Shown: in pieces, positions 28,207 to 37,868 of the stretch | Position numbering within the stretch: the stretch's first letter is position 1 | Layout of the letters: each line of letters opens with the position of its first letter | Origin: Cobetia sp. L2A1 | GTDB taxonomy: Bacteria; Pseudomonadota; Gammaproteobacteria; Pseudomonadales; Halomonadaceae | Direction: 5' to 3' | Assembly: GCF_009796845.1 (NCBI RefSeq) | Contig: NZ_CP047025.1 | Span: 3,844,001 to 3,908,000 of the forward strand | DNA length: 64,000 bases | Notes under the pieces: generated by a model | Databases searched by the model: none | Seen by the model: the letters and a program-made list of their open reading frames with translations, nothing else | What the model was told of the DNA's origin: nothing | Program-made: the position numbers and the translations under genes

Positions 28207-28785
28207 TCAGAAATAGGGGCCTAGCTCCATCTCGCTTTGCACGACCGTCCAGGAAGCACCATTTCCGCCGCCCGTACCCATCGCACTGATTCGGAAAGCA
28301 TCCAGCCGCGTGCCGACGGCATTCAGCTCATTGCTGGTATTCAGTGGTGGCGTCCCTACCTTGCCGAGATATTCAATTACATAGGCACCAATGGCATTGC
28401 CGGTCGCATCATCCAGTGTCTGGATGCCGCTGGCCTGCCAGTCCGCTTCAGAGAGCGGATCAATGGGTGGCGCATCTTCCGGTAACGCCAGCATCAGTCC
28501 CGCCGAGTCATCAAAATTGGTCAGGCTCCAGCTACCATCCTCAAGGCTCTCTTGCAACGCTCGCTCGCCAATGCTCAGACTGGTTTCCGCGTTGTAATAG
28601 GATTGCTCGAAGTTGCGGCTATTGACGGCCATGCGTGACTGCAACTGGCTATCTTCAACACCCGTCACCGCCAACAGGCCGATCACCACCAACATGACCA
28701 GCACGATCAACAGCGCGATGCCCTGTTGCTTGCTCGGCCCGCGCAGCACGCCATTGCGGGGAATCCTTCGCGACATACTGTGCAT
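28207..28785 (-). CDS. pilX: minor pilin PilX (cluster 2)
   Basis: Minor pilin of 192 aa. The leader ends S-K-Q-Q-G^I followed by IALLIVLVMLVVIGLLAVTG, with no Glu at mature position 5, as in PilX. The motif GVEDSQLQSRMAVNSRNFEQSY parallels GNEDTQLQTRMLINTQHYDTAY of cluster 1. ATG 28785 overlaps the pilW stop by one base (TGATG), with GAGGG 7 nt upstream; the TTG one codon earlier is less likely. Confidence 0.88.
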   Translation of the reverse strand: MHSMSRRIPRNGVLRGPSKQQGIALLIVLVMLVVIGLLAVTGVEDSQLQSRMAVNSRNFEQSYYNAETSLSIGERALQESLEDGSWSLTNFDDSAGLMLALPEDAPPIDPLSEADWQASGIQTLDDATGNAIGAYVIEYLGKVGTPPLNTSNELNAVGTRLDAFRISAMGTGGGNGASWTVVQSEMELGPYF

Positions 28786-29780
28786 CAACTATCCCTCAAT
28801 TGAAGATTGCGCGGCGTGAAGGTGAGATTGAAGGTGCGTGTCAGGCGACCATTGTTGTCGCCGCCCGGCACAACGCCCGGCAGACTCTCAAGCGTCAGGG
28901 CAATCTCGATACGACGTACCTCACTCCAGCGATCTTCACTGCGTACCGTGGCTGCTGGCACCTTCACGCGATCAACGCTGCCATTGCCGGTGGTATCGAG
29001 ACTGAAACTCACATCGAAGCCCTGTACACCAGACGCCAGCTCTTCTCGAGAGAAATTGGCATTGATGCGATCGAGATACAGTGCGCGCACGGAGGTATCG
29101 CTGGCCTGGTCATCCAACAGCAGCTCCCAGGCATGCACGGGATAAAGATAGGCATTGGAGGACTGACTGCTGCCATAGGTACGCGAGAGAGTATCGAGGG
29201 TTTCCACCTTGCCCTGAGTCGTCCCGGAGACCTTGAAGACATCGGTGCTGTTGCAATCGCTGACGAGCGCGAAATCACCGGCAGTAAACGCCGCTTCACT
29301 ATCACTACGCACAAAGAGCGGGCCACCCAGCGAGCTCATGCTGCTGGTCATGGTGGTCTCATCGCCATCCTTGCTGGCCGCAACGAAGGACAGGTTGAAA
29401 TAGCTGACGCCACGTTGGGTACGCTGCTGCCCCCCAAAGGGGGCCGTCAGATCATGCTCATCATCCACGGAACTTGAATTGGTGATATCGCGGCTATTCG
29501 CACACCCGGCATAGCCCACATTGCGCATCAGCGGCTGCAGGCGGAACGACACATAGCGTGCCGATTCCTGCAAGTAGGACAGGGCCTCTTGGGTACTGAC
29601 GGTACTGCGCGATGTCGAAAACATCTGCACCGCCATCGCTGTGATCAACAGGCCTAGCACCAGACTGATCATCAATTCGACCAAGCCAACGCCGGCCTGA
29701 CGACCAAGGCGCGGAGACCCACGTGATGAGGTGATACGCGATACGGTGTTGCGTGAAGTCATATGTAAAGAAGTGCTCAT
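28785..29780 (-). CDS. pilW: minor pilin PilW (cluster 2)
   Basis: Minor pilin of 331 aa with a long leader ending G-R-Q-A-G^V and Glu at mature position 5 (VGLVELMISLVLGLLITAMAV). The motifs SYLQESARYVSFRLQPLMRN and AGCANS are shared with the cluster 1 PilW. It overlaps pilV by 4 nt. The leader (30 residues) is longer than that of the cluster 1 copy (14); an internal start at MTSRNT is possible, but the upstream GAGG favours the one given. Confidence 0.87.
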   Translation of the reverse strand: MSTSLHMTSRNTVSRITSSRGSPRLGRQAGVGLVELMISLVLGLLITAMAVQMFSTSRSTVSTQEALSYLQESARYVSFRLQPLMRNVGYAGCANSRDITNSSSVDDEHDLTAPFGGQQRTQRGVSYFNLSFVAASKDGDETTMTSSMSSLGGPLFVRSDSEAAFTAGDFALVSDCNSTDVFKVSGTTQGKVETLDTLSRTYGSSQSSNAYLYPVHAWELLLDDQASDTSVRALYLDRINANFSREELASGVQGFDVSFSLDTTGNGSVDRVKVPAATVRSEDRWSEVRRIEIALTLESLPGVVPGGDNNGRLTRTFNLTFTPRNLQLRDS

Positions 29781-30286
29781 GGCTCCACCTCGAAACGATA
29801 TGTCTGCTGGTCGTCACCGCCGCTGATAGGATCACTCCACTGCACTTGGACACTCACGTCATATATGCCAGTGCCAGTCACTCCGACCAGGCGCTCGTCG
29901 ACGATCACGCTGCCGACGCCGCTGGTCAGGGTCGAATCCACAATTGCATCACGCCAGTCGATGACATCCTGGTTAGCCAGGTCATTCGGAACGCAATCCG
30001 ACGGGCAACCTTGTACAGGTGCATTGGTCGTGTTGGCAGCATCGTATTGATCGATGGCCTCGAGATTGGCGCGGATACGCTCCGCCATGTCCAAAGACAA
30101 CAGCTGAGCGACGGTATTGCTGTAACTGACGCGCTGGTGCTGGAGCGTCTGCACCTGCAATAGCCCCAGCCCGAGAAGAGACACACCCAGCAACAGTACG
30201 GCGACCAGAGCCTCTATCAGCCCGATCCCCTTCTGGCGATGCATGCTGGCAAGTTGCCGCGATGAGTTCTGCTGACGAAATGTCAT
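29777..30286 (-). CDS. pilV: minor pilin PilV (cluster 2)
   Basis: Minor pilin of 169 aa. The leader ends H-R-Q-K-G^I with Glu at mature position 5 (IGLIEALVAVLLLGVSLLGLG), followed by LLQVQTLQHQRVSYSNTVAQ and SLDMAERIRANLEAID, the standard PilV layout. A C-x3-C pair (GCPSDCV) matches the cysteines of the cluster 1 homologue. It overlaps fimU by 4 nt (ATGA) and pilW by 4 nt, so the operon is tightly coupled. Confidence 0.87.
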   Translation of the reverse strand: MTFRQQNSSRQLASMHRQKGIGLIEALVAVLLLGVSLLGLGLLQVQTLQHQRVSYSNTVAQLLSLDMAERIRANLEAIDQYDAANTTNAPVQGCPSDCVPNDLANQDVIDWRDAIVDSTLTSGVGSVIVDERLVGVTGTGIYDVSVQVQWSDPISGGDDQQTYRFEVEP

Positions 30287-30783
30287 GAGCAGTCCCCTCC
30301 TGATTCAAGACGCACACGTCCCGATGGCGCGACGACTACCGAGGTCGAGTCTGATTCTGCACAGAACACCAAGGTACTGTTGCCGCTGGTCAAGGTGCCC
30401 CGATCGTTATAGGTGATCCGTGAGGCTCCACCAGATTGGGCCACGGCATTGCTGCCCTGATGAACCCACAGACGGTCGTCGAGCGCGAAATTGGCCGTAT
30501 CGCCAATGAAGACGACCCACCCATTGGCCCAGTCAGCATCACAGACCATAGGATTCGGACTGGCAACGCTGGGAGCATAGGGACAGATGCTCACCGCGAC
30601 GCCATCCGTGGTTGCCTTGCTGCGCGCCATGCCCAGTGCATGCGTCAACGCACGTACATCGGATTCCACCTGAGAGCGCTGCACCATGCCTTGCCAGGCA
30701 GGCACCGCCCAGACGGCGATGATGGCGATGATGGCCACCGTCACCACCAGCTCGATCAGAGTGAAACCACGGGAATGCCGCAT
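30283..30783 (-). CDS. fimU: minor pilin FimU/GspH-type (cluster 2)
   Basis: GspH/FimT-family pseudopilin of 166 aa. A very short leader M-R-H-S-R-G^F-T-L-I-E precedes the helix LVVTVAIIAIIAVWAVPAWQ. The body has MARSKATTDGVAVSICPY and a C-terminal GRVRLESGGDCS. ATG 30783 has AAGGAG 10 nt upstream; the frame is open to 30861 but that would add 26 residues with no better site. Paralogue of the cluster 1 FimU, with the same position before pilV. Confidence 0.85.
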   Translation of the reverse strand: MRHSRGFTLIELVVTVAIIAIIAVWAVPAWQGMVQRSQVESDVRALTHALGMARSKATTDGVAVSICPYAPSVASPNPMVCDADWANGWVVFIGDTANFALDDRLWVHQGSNAVAQSGGASRITYNDRGTLTSGNSTLVFCAESDSTSVVVAPSGRVRLESGGDCS

Positions 30784-30870
30784 GAGTTGAATTCTCCTTG
30801 TCCGGCAGCGAGGGCACTGAGAGGCATTGCCAACAGTCATCAATCGAGGGACTGCAAGCACTGACGATCA

Positions 30871-31359
30871 TCACCAGCACCGGCCGCCGCCCTCTGCGCC
30901 GGCATTCATCAATTCGTCCATCCACAGGATTCCGCAGTCATCGTTGAGCTGGGCGCCCTGCGGCGTGGCTTGCAACACGAAGGCAGTCGACGTCAGGCTG
31001 CGATACGAAATCAGATAACGCAGGTTTCCTCCGCTATCCTCGATTCGACTGACCCCATCTGTCGGTTGATTGTCATCACTGACAGGCGCCTCGGAAAAAT
31101 CCTGGTAGTAAAAACCGTGTAACTGTCTCGCCTGCTGCCCTAGCGCTTGTTGAGCATGGGAGCGCCAACTGCGCTCCACATAACCGAGATAGGAAGGCAC
31201 AGCAACGGCGGCCAAAATGCCGATGATTGCCACGACCATCATCAATTCAATCAGAGTGAAACCTCGGCTACGGCGCCCTGATCTCATGCCATGAACTGCC
31301 ACACTACTACGGCGTGCGGATGCACTCGTGACGCCGTGAGTGGGCAGAATATGAGGCAT
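30871..31359 (-). CDS. PilE-like minor pilin heading cluster 2
   Basis: Prepilin of 162 aa with site R-S-R-G^F-T-L-I-E at residues 33/34 and helix [26 protein letters not shown]. The body [28 protein letters not shown] resembles PilE/ComP-type pilins, and it ends G-G-R-C-W. The ATG at 31359 has a good site (GGAGA, 8 nt upstream), which implies an unusually long 33-residue leader. An ATG at 31287 would give a normal 9-residue leader but lacks a ribosome-binding site. It lies where Pseudomonas has fimT, yet it is PilE-like, not GspH-like. 87 nt upstream of fimU, probably co-transcribed. Confidence 0.82.
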   Translation of the reverse strand: MPHILPTHGVTSASARRSSVAVHGMRSGRRSRGFTLIELMMVVAIIGILAAVAVPSYLGYVERSWRSHAQQALGQQARQLHGFYYQDFSEAPVSDDNQPTDGVSRIEDSGGNLRYLISYRSLTSTAFVLQATPQGAQLNDDCGILWMDELMNAGAEGGGRCW

Positions 31360-31532
31360 GTACGGTTCTCCAGATCATGACACCTACTTCTATTATGTAT
31401 CATTTGAGTAACTGCGCATTACATTTTTTTTCAATACTTGCTCATTAGATCAACGATTCACGACACGCAATAGCGCGCAGATCTCTGAAACTCCTGAGAT
31501 TCCTGTCAGCATTCAAATGTCAGAAACGAAAA
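31360..31532 (-). promoter_or_regulatory. upstream region of minor-pilin cluster 2
   Basis: A markedly A/T-rich stretch (about 31380-31470, including eight consecutive T's at about 31424-31431) between the ispH terminator and cluster 2. The minus strand shows GATACATAATAG (about 31390-31402), a possible -10 resembling the ACATAAT word upstream of cluster 1. No clear -35 and no sigma54 promoter were found. Confidence 0.4.
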
Positions 31533-31555
31533 AGGCCGCGACTATGTCGCGGCCT
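31533..31555 (-). terminator. terminator of ispH operon
   Basis: A 10-bp perfect stem (AGGCCGCGAC at 31533-31542 with GTCGCGGCCT at 31546-31555) and a 3-nt loop, 27 nt past the ispH stop. On the minus strand a T-run follows (A's at 31529-31533). It closes the ileS-lspA-fkpB-ispH unit. Confidence 0.9.
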
Positions 31556-31582
31556 CTGAGACTGATACCTACTTACATGGCG

Positions 31583-32551
31583 TTACAGCTCGCGAATCTG
31601 ATCCGAGGCGATCAAGCGCTCCTTGAGCTCCTTGGGCATCGAGAAGACGATGTTCTCTTCCTGCCCCTCCAGTTCTTCAGGCGCAGAGGCGCCCAACGCC
31701 ATCAAGCGATCGATCACCCCCTGTACCAGCACTTCCGGCGCACTGGCGCCTGCCGTGATACCGATGCTGCCGATCCCTTCGAGCCAGCCAGCTTCGATCT
31801 GCTCGGCATCATCGATCAACCAGGCAGGTGTCTGCATGCGTTCGGCCAGCTCACGCAGGCGATTGGAGTTGGAGCTGTTGGGGCTACCGACCACCAGCAC
31901 CACGTCACAGGCTTCCGCCAGCATGCGAACGGCGTCCTGGCGATTCTGGGTCGCGTAACAGATATCGTCCTTGCGCGGCCCCTGAATTGCCGGGAAGCGC
32001 ACGCGCAGCGCATCGATCACGCGTGCCGTGTCATCCATGGACAGTGTGGTCTGGGTAACGAAGGCCAGTTGCTCCGGGTCCTTGACCTCAAGGCTCGCGA
32101 CATCGGCTTCATCTTCCACCAGATGGATGGTGCCACCCTTGGAGGTGTCATAGCGGCCCATGGTGCCTTCGACTTCCGGGTGTCCTTCATGACCGATCAG
32201 CACACAGTCCTGGCCCTTGCGCGCATAACGCAGCACTTCCATATGCACCTTGGTCACCAGCGGACAGGTAGCATCGAAGACCTTGAGATTGCGGCGCTCG
32301 GCTTCTACCTGCACGGCGCGTGAGACACCATGCGCCGAGAAGATGACGATGACGTCATCTGGCACTTCGTGCAGTTCCTCGACGAAGATCGCGCCGCGCT
32401 CCTTGAGCGAGTCGACCACGAAACGGTTGTGCACCACCTCATGGCGCACGTAGATCGGCGGACCGAACACGTCGAGTGCCCCGTTGACGATATCGATGGC
32501 GCGATCCACTCCAGCGCAGAAACCGCGCGGGTTGGCCAGCTTGATCTGCAT
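31583..32551 (-). CDS. ispH: 4-hydroxy-3-methylbut-2-enyl diphosphate reductase
   Basis: Last enzyme of the MEP isoprenoid pathway: a [4Fe-4S] enzyme giving IPP and DMAPP. The three cluster-ligating cysteines are present in [12 protein letters not shown] (residue 12), [12 protein letters not shown] (about 96) and [11 protein letters not shown] (about 197). The catalytic Glu lies in [13 protein letters not shown], and the TAGASAPE motif is intact. ATG 32551 has GGAG 6 nt upstream and gives 322 aa. It is distal in the ileS-lspA-fkpB-ispH order that is standard in gammaproteobacteria. Confidence 0.97.
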   Translation of the reverse strand: MQIKLANPRGFCAGVDRAIDIVNGALDVFGPPIYVRHEVVHNRFVVDSLKERGAIFVEELHEVPDDVIVIFSAHGVSRAVQVEAERRNLKVFDATCPLVTKVHMEVLRYARKGQDCVLIGHEGHPEVEGTMGRYDTSKGGTIHLVEDEADVASLEVKDPEQLAFVTQTTLSMDDTARVIDALRVRFPAIQGPRKDDICYATQNRQDAVRMLAEACDVVLVVGSPNSSNSNRLRELAERMQTPAWLIDDAEQIEAGWLEGIGSIGITAGASAPEVLVQGVIDRLMALGASAPEELEGQEENIVFSMPKELKERLIASDQIREL

Positions 32552-32605
32552 GACAGGCTCCGCTTGATAGCAAGGCACCTCACAAGGAGGACCTTGGGAT
32601 AGGAC

Positions 32606-33049
32606 TCAGTGCGTTGTCACAGGGGACACCGACAGAACTTCAACCTCAAATGTCAGGGTGCGTCCGGCCAACGGATGGTTGAAGTCGACCTTGACGTCGC
32701 GTTCATCAATCTCGCGTATGATGCCCGGCAACTCTGAACCGGAAGGCTCAGCGAACGACATCACCATGCCGACTTCGATATCGTCATCGAAGCTCTTGCG
32801 TGACACGACCTGCACATTCTGCGGGTTATGCTGACCGAAGGCGTGCTCCGGCGTCACCGTAAAGCTACCGGTCTCGCCCGCCGCCATGCCCATGATCGGC
32901 CGCTCGAAGCCTGGTGGCAGATTCCCGTCACCGATCTCCAGCGTAGCAGGTGCCTTGTCGAAGGTGGAGTCCACCTCGGTGCCGTCCTCCATGCGCAGAC
33001 GGAAATGGAGGCTGACCTCCATGTTATCGGCGATACGATGTTCGCTCAT
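32606..33049 (-). CDS. fkpB: FKBP-type peptidyl-prolyl isomerase FkpB (SlpA-like)
   Basis: SlyD/SlpA-type FKBP of 147 aa, a cytoplasmic prolyl isomerase and folding helper. An FKBP half-domain (VSLHFRLRMEDGTEVDSTFDK) is followed by the insert-in-flap region (TPEHAFGQHNPQNVQVVSR) and the return strand VDFNHPLAGRTLTFEVEVL, nearly the family consensus. ATG 33049 has GAGG 5-6 nt upstream and matches the MSE start of E. coli FkpB. Another ATG at 33073 overlaps the lspA stop and could instead be used. Confidence 0.93.
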   Translation of the reverse strand: MSEHRIADNMEVSLHFRLRMEDGTEVDSTFDKAPATLEIGDGNLPPGFERPIMGMAAGETGSFTVTPEHAFGQHNPQNVQVVSRKSFDDDIEVGMVMSFAEPSGSELPGIIREIDERDVKVDFNHPLAGRTLTFEVEVLSVSPVTTH

Positions 33050-33069
33050 GTTGACCTCAGCTCTACCGC

Positions 33070-33597
33070 TCATTCTTTGCGGCTACGAAAGGATTCAAGG
33101 ATCAGTGCCACGGCACCCAGGCTGATACCCACATCCGCCACATTGAAGGCGGGGAAGTAGGCACCGTTCCAATGGAAGGACAGGAAATCCACCACATAGC
33201 CGTGCACGATCCGATCATAGAGATTGCCAAGCGCCCCACCCAATACCAGCGCAATACCCAGCGCAGTATAGGTTTCGTAGCGCTTGAGCCGTGTCAGCCA
33301 GATACTCAAGCCCACAGCTGCCACGACCGCGATACCCGCAAACAGCCAGCGCTGCCAGCCATCGTGAGCGGCCAGGAAGCTGAATGCCGCCCCGGTATTG
33401 TGCAACAGCGTCAGATTGAAGACCGGCAGTACCTCATTGGCCTGCCCGTAGATCAGCGAGCTGCTGGCCAGCCACTTGGTGGCCAGGTCCAGCACCACGA
33501 TGGCGAGGGATAGCCACAACCAGCGCAGTGGAGCGCGCATCGGCATATTGGCCGATGACGACATCTCGCTGGCTGGACCTTGAGTAGAAGCAGTCAT
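33070..33597 (-). CDS. lspA: lipoprotein signal peptidase (signal peptidase II)
   Basis: Inner-membrane aspartyl protease that removes signal peptides from diacylglyceryl-modified prolipoproteins. Four membrane helices. The catalytic Asp pair lies in GNLYDRIVHGYVVDF and FNVADVGISLG, and NTGAAFSFL precedes them. ATG 33597 has AGGAAGG 4 nt upstream and gives 175 aa, a typical length; the longer frame to 33717 has no good site and runs through a strong hairpin. It lies between ileS and fkpB. Its substrates include BamD and the small lipoprotein encoded in this window. Confidence 0.95.
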   Translation of the reverse strand: MTASTQGPASEMSSSANMPMRAPLRWLWLSLAIVVLDLATKWLASSSLIYGQANEVLPVFNLTLLHNTGAAFSFLAAHDGWQRWLFAGIAVVAAVGLSIWLTRLKRYETYTALGIALVLGGALGNLYDRIVHGYVVDFLSFHWNGAYFPAFNVADVGISLGAVALILESFRSRKE

Positions 33598-33662
33598 GTT
33601 GCCTTCCTGTCGGGGATATCTAAGACACCCACCCATGAAATTGGGCTTACTGCGGCAAGACA

Positions 33663-33690
33663 CGAACGCCGGGCCTGAGCCCGGCGTTCG
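33663..33690 (-). other. strong hairpin between ileS and lspA
   Basis: A 12-bp perfect stem (CGAACGCCGGGC at 33663-33674 with GCCCGGCGTTCG at 33679-33690) and a CTGA loop in the ileS-lspA intergenic region. There is no U-run on either side, so a mRNA processing/stability or attenuation element is more likely than a full terminator. Confidence 0.6.
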
Positions 33691-33738
33691 CTGACACAGA
33701 TCCATCATGCGACCCATGCCGTTACCGCATCATCCTGA

Positions 33739-36570
33739 TCACGCGAAGTGACGCGTCTCGCCTTCGCCATCCGGCAGATTGGTCACGCAGCGACTGCACA
33801 ATGTCGGATGCTCAACCAGCGTGCCGACTTCCGGACGGTGATGCCAGCAGCGCTCGCACTTGGCATATTCACTGACCTTGACCGCGACCTTGAGCCCTGC
33901 CACTTCGGTCTCTTCTGCGTCACCGGCGGCATCAAAGGACGCCAGCGTCACGCCGCTGGTCAGCATCACGAAGCGCAGCTCATCACCGAGACTTGCCAGC
34001 AACGCCTTGAGCTCGTCAGTGACGTAGAGCGTGACTTCTGCTGCCAGGCCATTCTTGACGAGACCCGCGTTACGCGCACCTTCCAGCGTCTTGTTGACCG
34101 CCTGCTTGACGTGCAACACCTGCTCCCAGAAATCACGCCCCATCGCGGCGTCATCCGCCAGCATGCCAAGGCCCGTGTAGGATTCCTCGAGGAAGATGGT
34201 GTCCTTGCGCGGGCCCGGGATGTTGGCGTAGATCTCTTCTCCGGTGAAGGAGAGAATCGGTGCCATCCAGCGAGAGAGCGCCTCGATCACATGATAAAGA
34301 GCTGTCTGACAGCTACGACGCGCCAAGGAATCCGGCTGCGTGGTGTACTGTCGGTCCTTGATGATATCCAGATAGAAACCACCCAGCTCACGAGAGCAGA
34401 AGGTCAGCACCTGCTGATAGATATCCAGGAAGCGATACTCCTCATACGCAAGCTCGACTCGCGCCTGCAGCTGCGCAGCGCGATCCACGACCCACTGGTC
34501 CAACGCCAGCATGTCGTCGAAGGCCACCACATCACGCGCCGGCTCGAACCCGTTCAGGTTCGACAGCAGGAAGCGCGAGGTGTTGCGGATACGACGATAG
34601 GCATCGGCCGTACGCTTTAGGATCTCGTCCGACACCGCCATCTCGCCGGAGTAATCGTTGGACGACACCCACAGGCGCAGGATGTCGGCGCCCAGCTTGT
34701 CCATCACCTGCTGCGGCGCCACCACATTGCCGACCGACTTGGACATCTTGCGGCCCTGAGCGTCGACGGTGAAGCCGTGAGTCAGCAGTGCCTTGTAAGG
34801 CGCATGGCCATCGATGGCACAACCGGTCAGCAGCGAGGAGTGGAACCATCCACGGTGCTGATCAGAGCCTTCCAGATACAGGTCAGCACGCGGACCTTCG
34901 GCATGACCATGCGGGTGTGAGCCACGCAGCACGTGCCAGTGAGTCGTGCCGGAGTCGAACCACACGTCCAGCGTGTCGGTGACCTTCTCGTAATTCTCGG
35001 CCTCGTCGCCCAGCAACTCCTGGCTATCGAGAGCCCACCAGGCATCAATGCCCTGCTCGGCGACGCGATCCGCGACCGCTTCCATCAGCTCGACGCTATT
35101 GGGATGCAGCTCGCCAGTGGCGCGATGCAGAAACAGCGGAATCGGCACGCCCCAGTTACGCTGACGGGAGATGCACCAGTCCGGACGATTGGCGATCATG
35201 CTCTTCAGACGCGCCTGACCCCAGGCCGGAATGAAGGCAGTCTCTTCGATGGCAGACAGCGCCTTGTCGCGCAGAGTCACGCCGTCAGCACCGGCGATAT
35301 CCATGCCGACGAACCACTGGGCCGTCGCACGATAGATGACCGGCGTCTTGTGGCGCCAGCAGTGCATGTAGCTGTGGGTGATCTTCTCGTGCGCCATCAG
35401 CGCGCCGAGTTCTTCAAGACGCGCAACGATATTCGGATTGGCCTTCCAGATGAACTGGCCACCGAATTCCGGCAGGTCCGGCACATAGACGCCGTTGCCT
35501 TGCACCGGGCTCTCGATCTCGTCGAAGCTCATGCCGTAGCGACGGCAGGTATGGAAATCGTCCTCGCCATAAGCCGGCGCAGAGTGAACGATACCGGTAC
35601 CAGCGCCCGTCTCGACGTAGTCCGCCAGGTAGACCGGCGACAGACGATCATAGATCGGATGACGGAAGTTGAGGAGTTCAAGCGCCGCACCGTTAACGGT
35701 AGCTAGCGTCTCACCACTCAGACCGAAGCGCGCCAGACTCTCATCGACCAACTCTTCGGCCAGCACCAACAGACGTTCGCCGGTATCAACCAACGAGTAG
35801 ATGAAGTCCGGGTGTACGTTGAGTGCCTGGTTGGCCGGAATGGTCCACGGAGTGGTGGTCCAGATCACGATCGCCGCCGGCTTGCTCAAGGACTCGAGAC
35901 CAAAGGCCTTGGCGAGTGCCGCGGTGTCATCAGCGATGAAGGCGACATCGATGGCGTCAGAGGCCTTGTCGGCATATTCGACTTCGGCTTCCGCCAGCGC
36001 AGAGCCACAGTCGAAGCACCAGTTGACCGGCTTCAGCCCCTTGAAGACGTAGCCACCCTTGACCATCTCAGCCAGTGCGCGAATCTCACCTGCTTCGTTG
36101 GCAAAATCCATCGAGCGGTACGGGTTGCCCCAGTCGCCGACGATGCCGAGACGGATGAACTCGTGCTTCTGCCCTTCGACCTGCACGCCGGCATATTCGC
36201 GGCACAGATGACGGGCCTGAGCGGGTTCAAGATGCTTGCCGTGAGTAGTCTCGACCTTGTGCTCGATGGGCAGACCATGACAGTCCCACCCCGGCACATA
36301 GGGAGCATCGAAGCCCGCCATGGTCTTCGACTTGACGATGATGTCCTTGAGAATCTTGTTGACGGCATGACCGATATGAATATTGCCGTTGGCATAGGGA
36401 GGGCCGTCATGGAGCACGAAGCTCGGACGGCCCTTGCCTGCTTCACGAAGACGCGCGTAAAGGTCAATCTCGTTCCAGCGCGCCAGTTGATCCGGCTCAC
36501 GCTTGGGAAGATTGCCACGCATCGGGAAGTCGGTATCGGGCAGATTCAGGGTGTGCTTGTAGTCGCTCAT
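33739..36570 (-). CDS. ileS: isoleucyl-tRNA synthetase
   Basis: Class I aminoacyl-tRNA synthetase of 943 aa. The HIGH motif is at residues 65-68 ([10 protein letters not shown]) and KMSKS at about 610 ([10 protein letters not shown]). The CP1 editing domain is inserted between them, including [14 protein letters not shown]. At the C-terminus a zinc-binding motif C-x2-C-W-H-H ... C-x2-C (CERCWHH, CSRC) marks the bacterial type 1 enzyme, which is usually mupirocin-sensitive. The gene starts 11 nt after the ribF stop. Confidence 0.98.
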   Translation of the reverse strand: MSDYKHTLNLPDTDFPMRGNLPKREPDQLARWNEIDLYARLREAGKGRPSFVLHDGPPYANGNIHIGHAVNKILKDIIVKSKTMAGFDAPYVPGWDCHGLPIEHKVETTHGKHLEPAQARHLCREYAGVQVEGQKHEFIRLGIVGDWGNPYRSMDFANEAGEIRALAEMVKGGYVFKGLKPVNWCFDCGSALAEAEVEYADKASDAIDVAFIADDTAALAKAFGLESLSKPAAIVIWTTTPWTIPANQALNVHPDFIYSLVDTGERLLVLAEELVDESLARFGLSGETLATVNGAALELLNFRHPIYDRLSPVYLADYVETGAGTGIVHSAPAYGEDDFHTCRRYGMSFDEIESPVQGNGVYVPDLPEFGGQFIWKANPNIVARLEELGALMAHEKITHSYMHCWRHKTPVIYRATAQWFVGMDIAGADGVTLRDKALSAIEETAFIPAWGQARLKSMIANRPDWCISRQRNWGVPIPLFLHRATGELHPNSVELMEAVADRVAEQGIDAWWALDSQELLGDEAENYEKVTDTLDVWFDSGTTHWHVLRGSHPHGHAEGPRADLYLEGSDQHRGWFHSSLLTGCAIDGHAPYKALLTHGFTVDAQGRKMSKSVGNVVAPQQVMDKLGADILRLWVSSNDYSGEMAVSDEILKRTADAYRRIRNTSRFLLSNLNGFEPARDVVAFDDMLALDQWVVDRAAQLQARVELAYEEYRFLDIYQQVLTFCSRELGGFYLDIIKDRQYTTQPDSLARRSCQTALYHVIEALSRWMAPILSFTGEEIYANIPGPRKDTIFLEESYTGLGMLADDAAMGRDFWEQVLHVKQAVNKTLEGARNAGLVKNGLAAEVTLYVTDELKALLASLGDELRFVMLTSGVTLASFDAAGDAEETEVAGLKVAVKVSEYAKCERCWHHRPEVGTLVEHPTLCSRCVTNLPDGEGETRHFA

Positions 36571-36581
36571 AGCCTTTCGGG

Positions 36582-37715
36582 TCAGCCGTCGTGGGGGCGG
36601 GAAGCCTGCGCTTCCCGAGCTGTGGAATCAGACACCTCAGCAGTGCCGTGTAAGGGTGTCGCCTGAGCGCGCGCCATCAGCACACTCAGCGGACAGCTGG
36701 CCAGCGGCAGGTCAGCTATGGAGGTAATACAGTGGTACATCTCACGCTCATCAGCGGCAGGTGTCTCGCCCGCGGCCAGAGCAAAGAAGCGCCGAGCCAG
36801 CGCGATATCGGCATAGATCGCTACCTTCAAGGCATCGAGACCATCGAAACGCATCTCGCCACGCAGGAAAGCACAGAAACTCACGCCTAATCGTTGGCCA
36901 TAAATATCTTCAGAGAAATCCAGCAAATGGACCTCGAGTACCGGTCGCGGCGTACCGACTGTCGGCCGCCAGCCAATGTTGGCCACCGCGGGACAGATGC
37001 GCCCATCGGATAAATGCGCCATCACTGCATAGACGCCCGATACTGCCAGCGGTGCATTCGGCAACGGTAGATTCGCGGTCGGCACGCCAAGCGTGCGCCC
37101 CAACTGGCGGTCCGCAACCACACGGCCCTGCCAGTAGTGAGGACGCCCTAGCAGCTCAGCGGCCAACGTCATGTTGCCGTCGGCCAGCACCTTGCGCACC
37201 CGAGTACTCGAAACACGCTCGTCTGCGACCTCAAAGGTGCGGGTATGCTCCACCGCAAAGCCTTCGGTCGCGCCGATACGCTCCAGCAGCGGGAAATCGC
37301 CGGCGCGATCACAGCCGAAGCGAAAGTCATCGCCGACCACCAGGTGGCGCACACCAAGGCCATCAATCAGTACCTGCTCGATAAACTCGCGCGCTGACAA
37401 TGAGCGTAACGCTTCATTGAAGGGCAGACACAAGACGCGTTCAGCGCCGTGCTGACCCAACAGGCGCACTTTATCCGCCAACCGTGTCAGTCGTGGCGGC
37501 GCCTTGGCTCCAGCAAAAAACTCGCGCGGCTGTGGCTCGAACACCACTACCGTCGCCGGCAGGCCGTAAACAGCCGCGCGTTCCCGGAGTTGTTCCAGAA
37601 TCGCCTGATGCCCGAGATGAACACCATCAAAGTTGCCGATAGTGGCCACGCAGCCGCGGCTGCCGTCCTGCTTTCGCAGGCGGGCTAGATTGTGCAGTCC
37701 TCTGATCAAGTCCAT
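36582..37715 (-). CDS. ribF: bifunctional riboflavin kinase / FAD synthetase
   Basis: Converts riboflavin to FMN and FAD. The N-terminal FMN adenylyltransferase domain has [13 protein letters not shown] (nucleotidyltransferase HxGH-type motif) and the later ISSTR-like VSSTRVRK. The C-terminal riboflavin kinase domain has [10 protein letters not shown] and [13 protein letters not shown] 37715 gives 377 aa and matches the family start ([10 protein letters not shown]). About 65 C-terminal residues (after REMYHCITS) exceed the usual E. coli length of 313 and look like an unconserved tail. First in the ribF-ileS-lspA-fkpB-ispH series. Confidence 0.95.
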   Translation of the reverse strand: MDLIRGLHNLARLRKQDGSRGCVATIGNFDGVHLGHQAILEQLRERAAVYGLPATVVVFEPQPREFFAGAKAPPRLTRLADKVRLLGQHGAERVLCLPFNEALRSLSAREFIEQVLIDGLGVRHLVVGDDFRFGCDRAGDFPLLERIGATEGFAVEHTRTFEVADERVSSTRVRKVLADGNMTLAAELLGRPHYWQGRVVADRQLGRTLGVPTANLPLPNAPLAVSGVYAVMAHLSDGRICPAVANIGWRPTVGTPRPVLEVHLLDFSEDIYGQRLGVSFCAFLRGEMRFDGLDALKVAIYADIALARRFFALAAGETPAADEREMYHCITSIADLPLASCPLSVLMARAQATPLHGTAEVSDSTAREAQASRPHDG

Positions 37716-37868
37716 GCGTGCATCACACAAGCTGCCGAAAGTGGTCAATTATAGCGGAGGGGCGCGGCGCTGACAGCCACCACGGAGCCCGTAAGCGAAA
37801 ATCAACGGGAACAGAACGTCCGCTGATGTGCGCAGCCAATCCTATGCTCTGGCACATGGGGTCAACGG

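Noticed and set aside
33748-34620. Long antisense frames within ileS (also 34933-35706 and 35812-36666)
   Set aside because: Explained by codon bias of ileS; no domains, no start signals.
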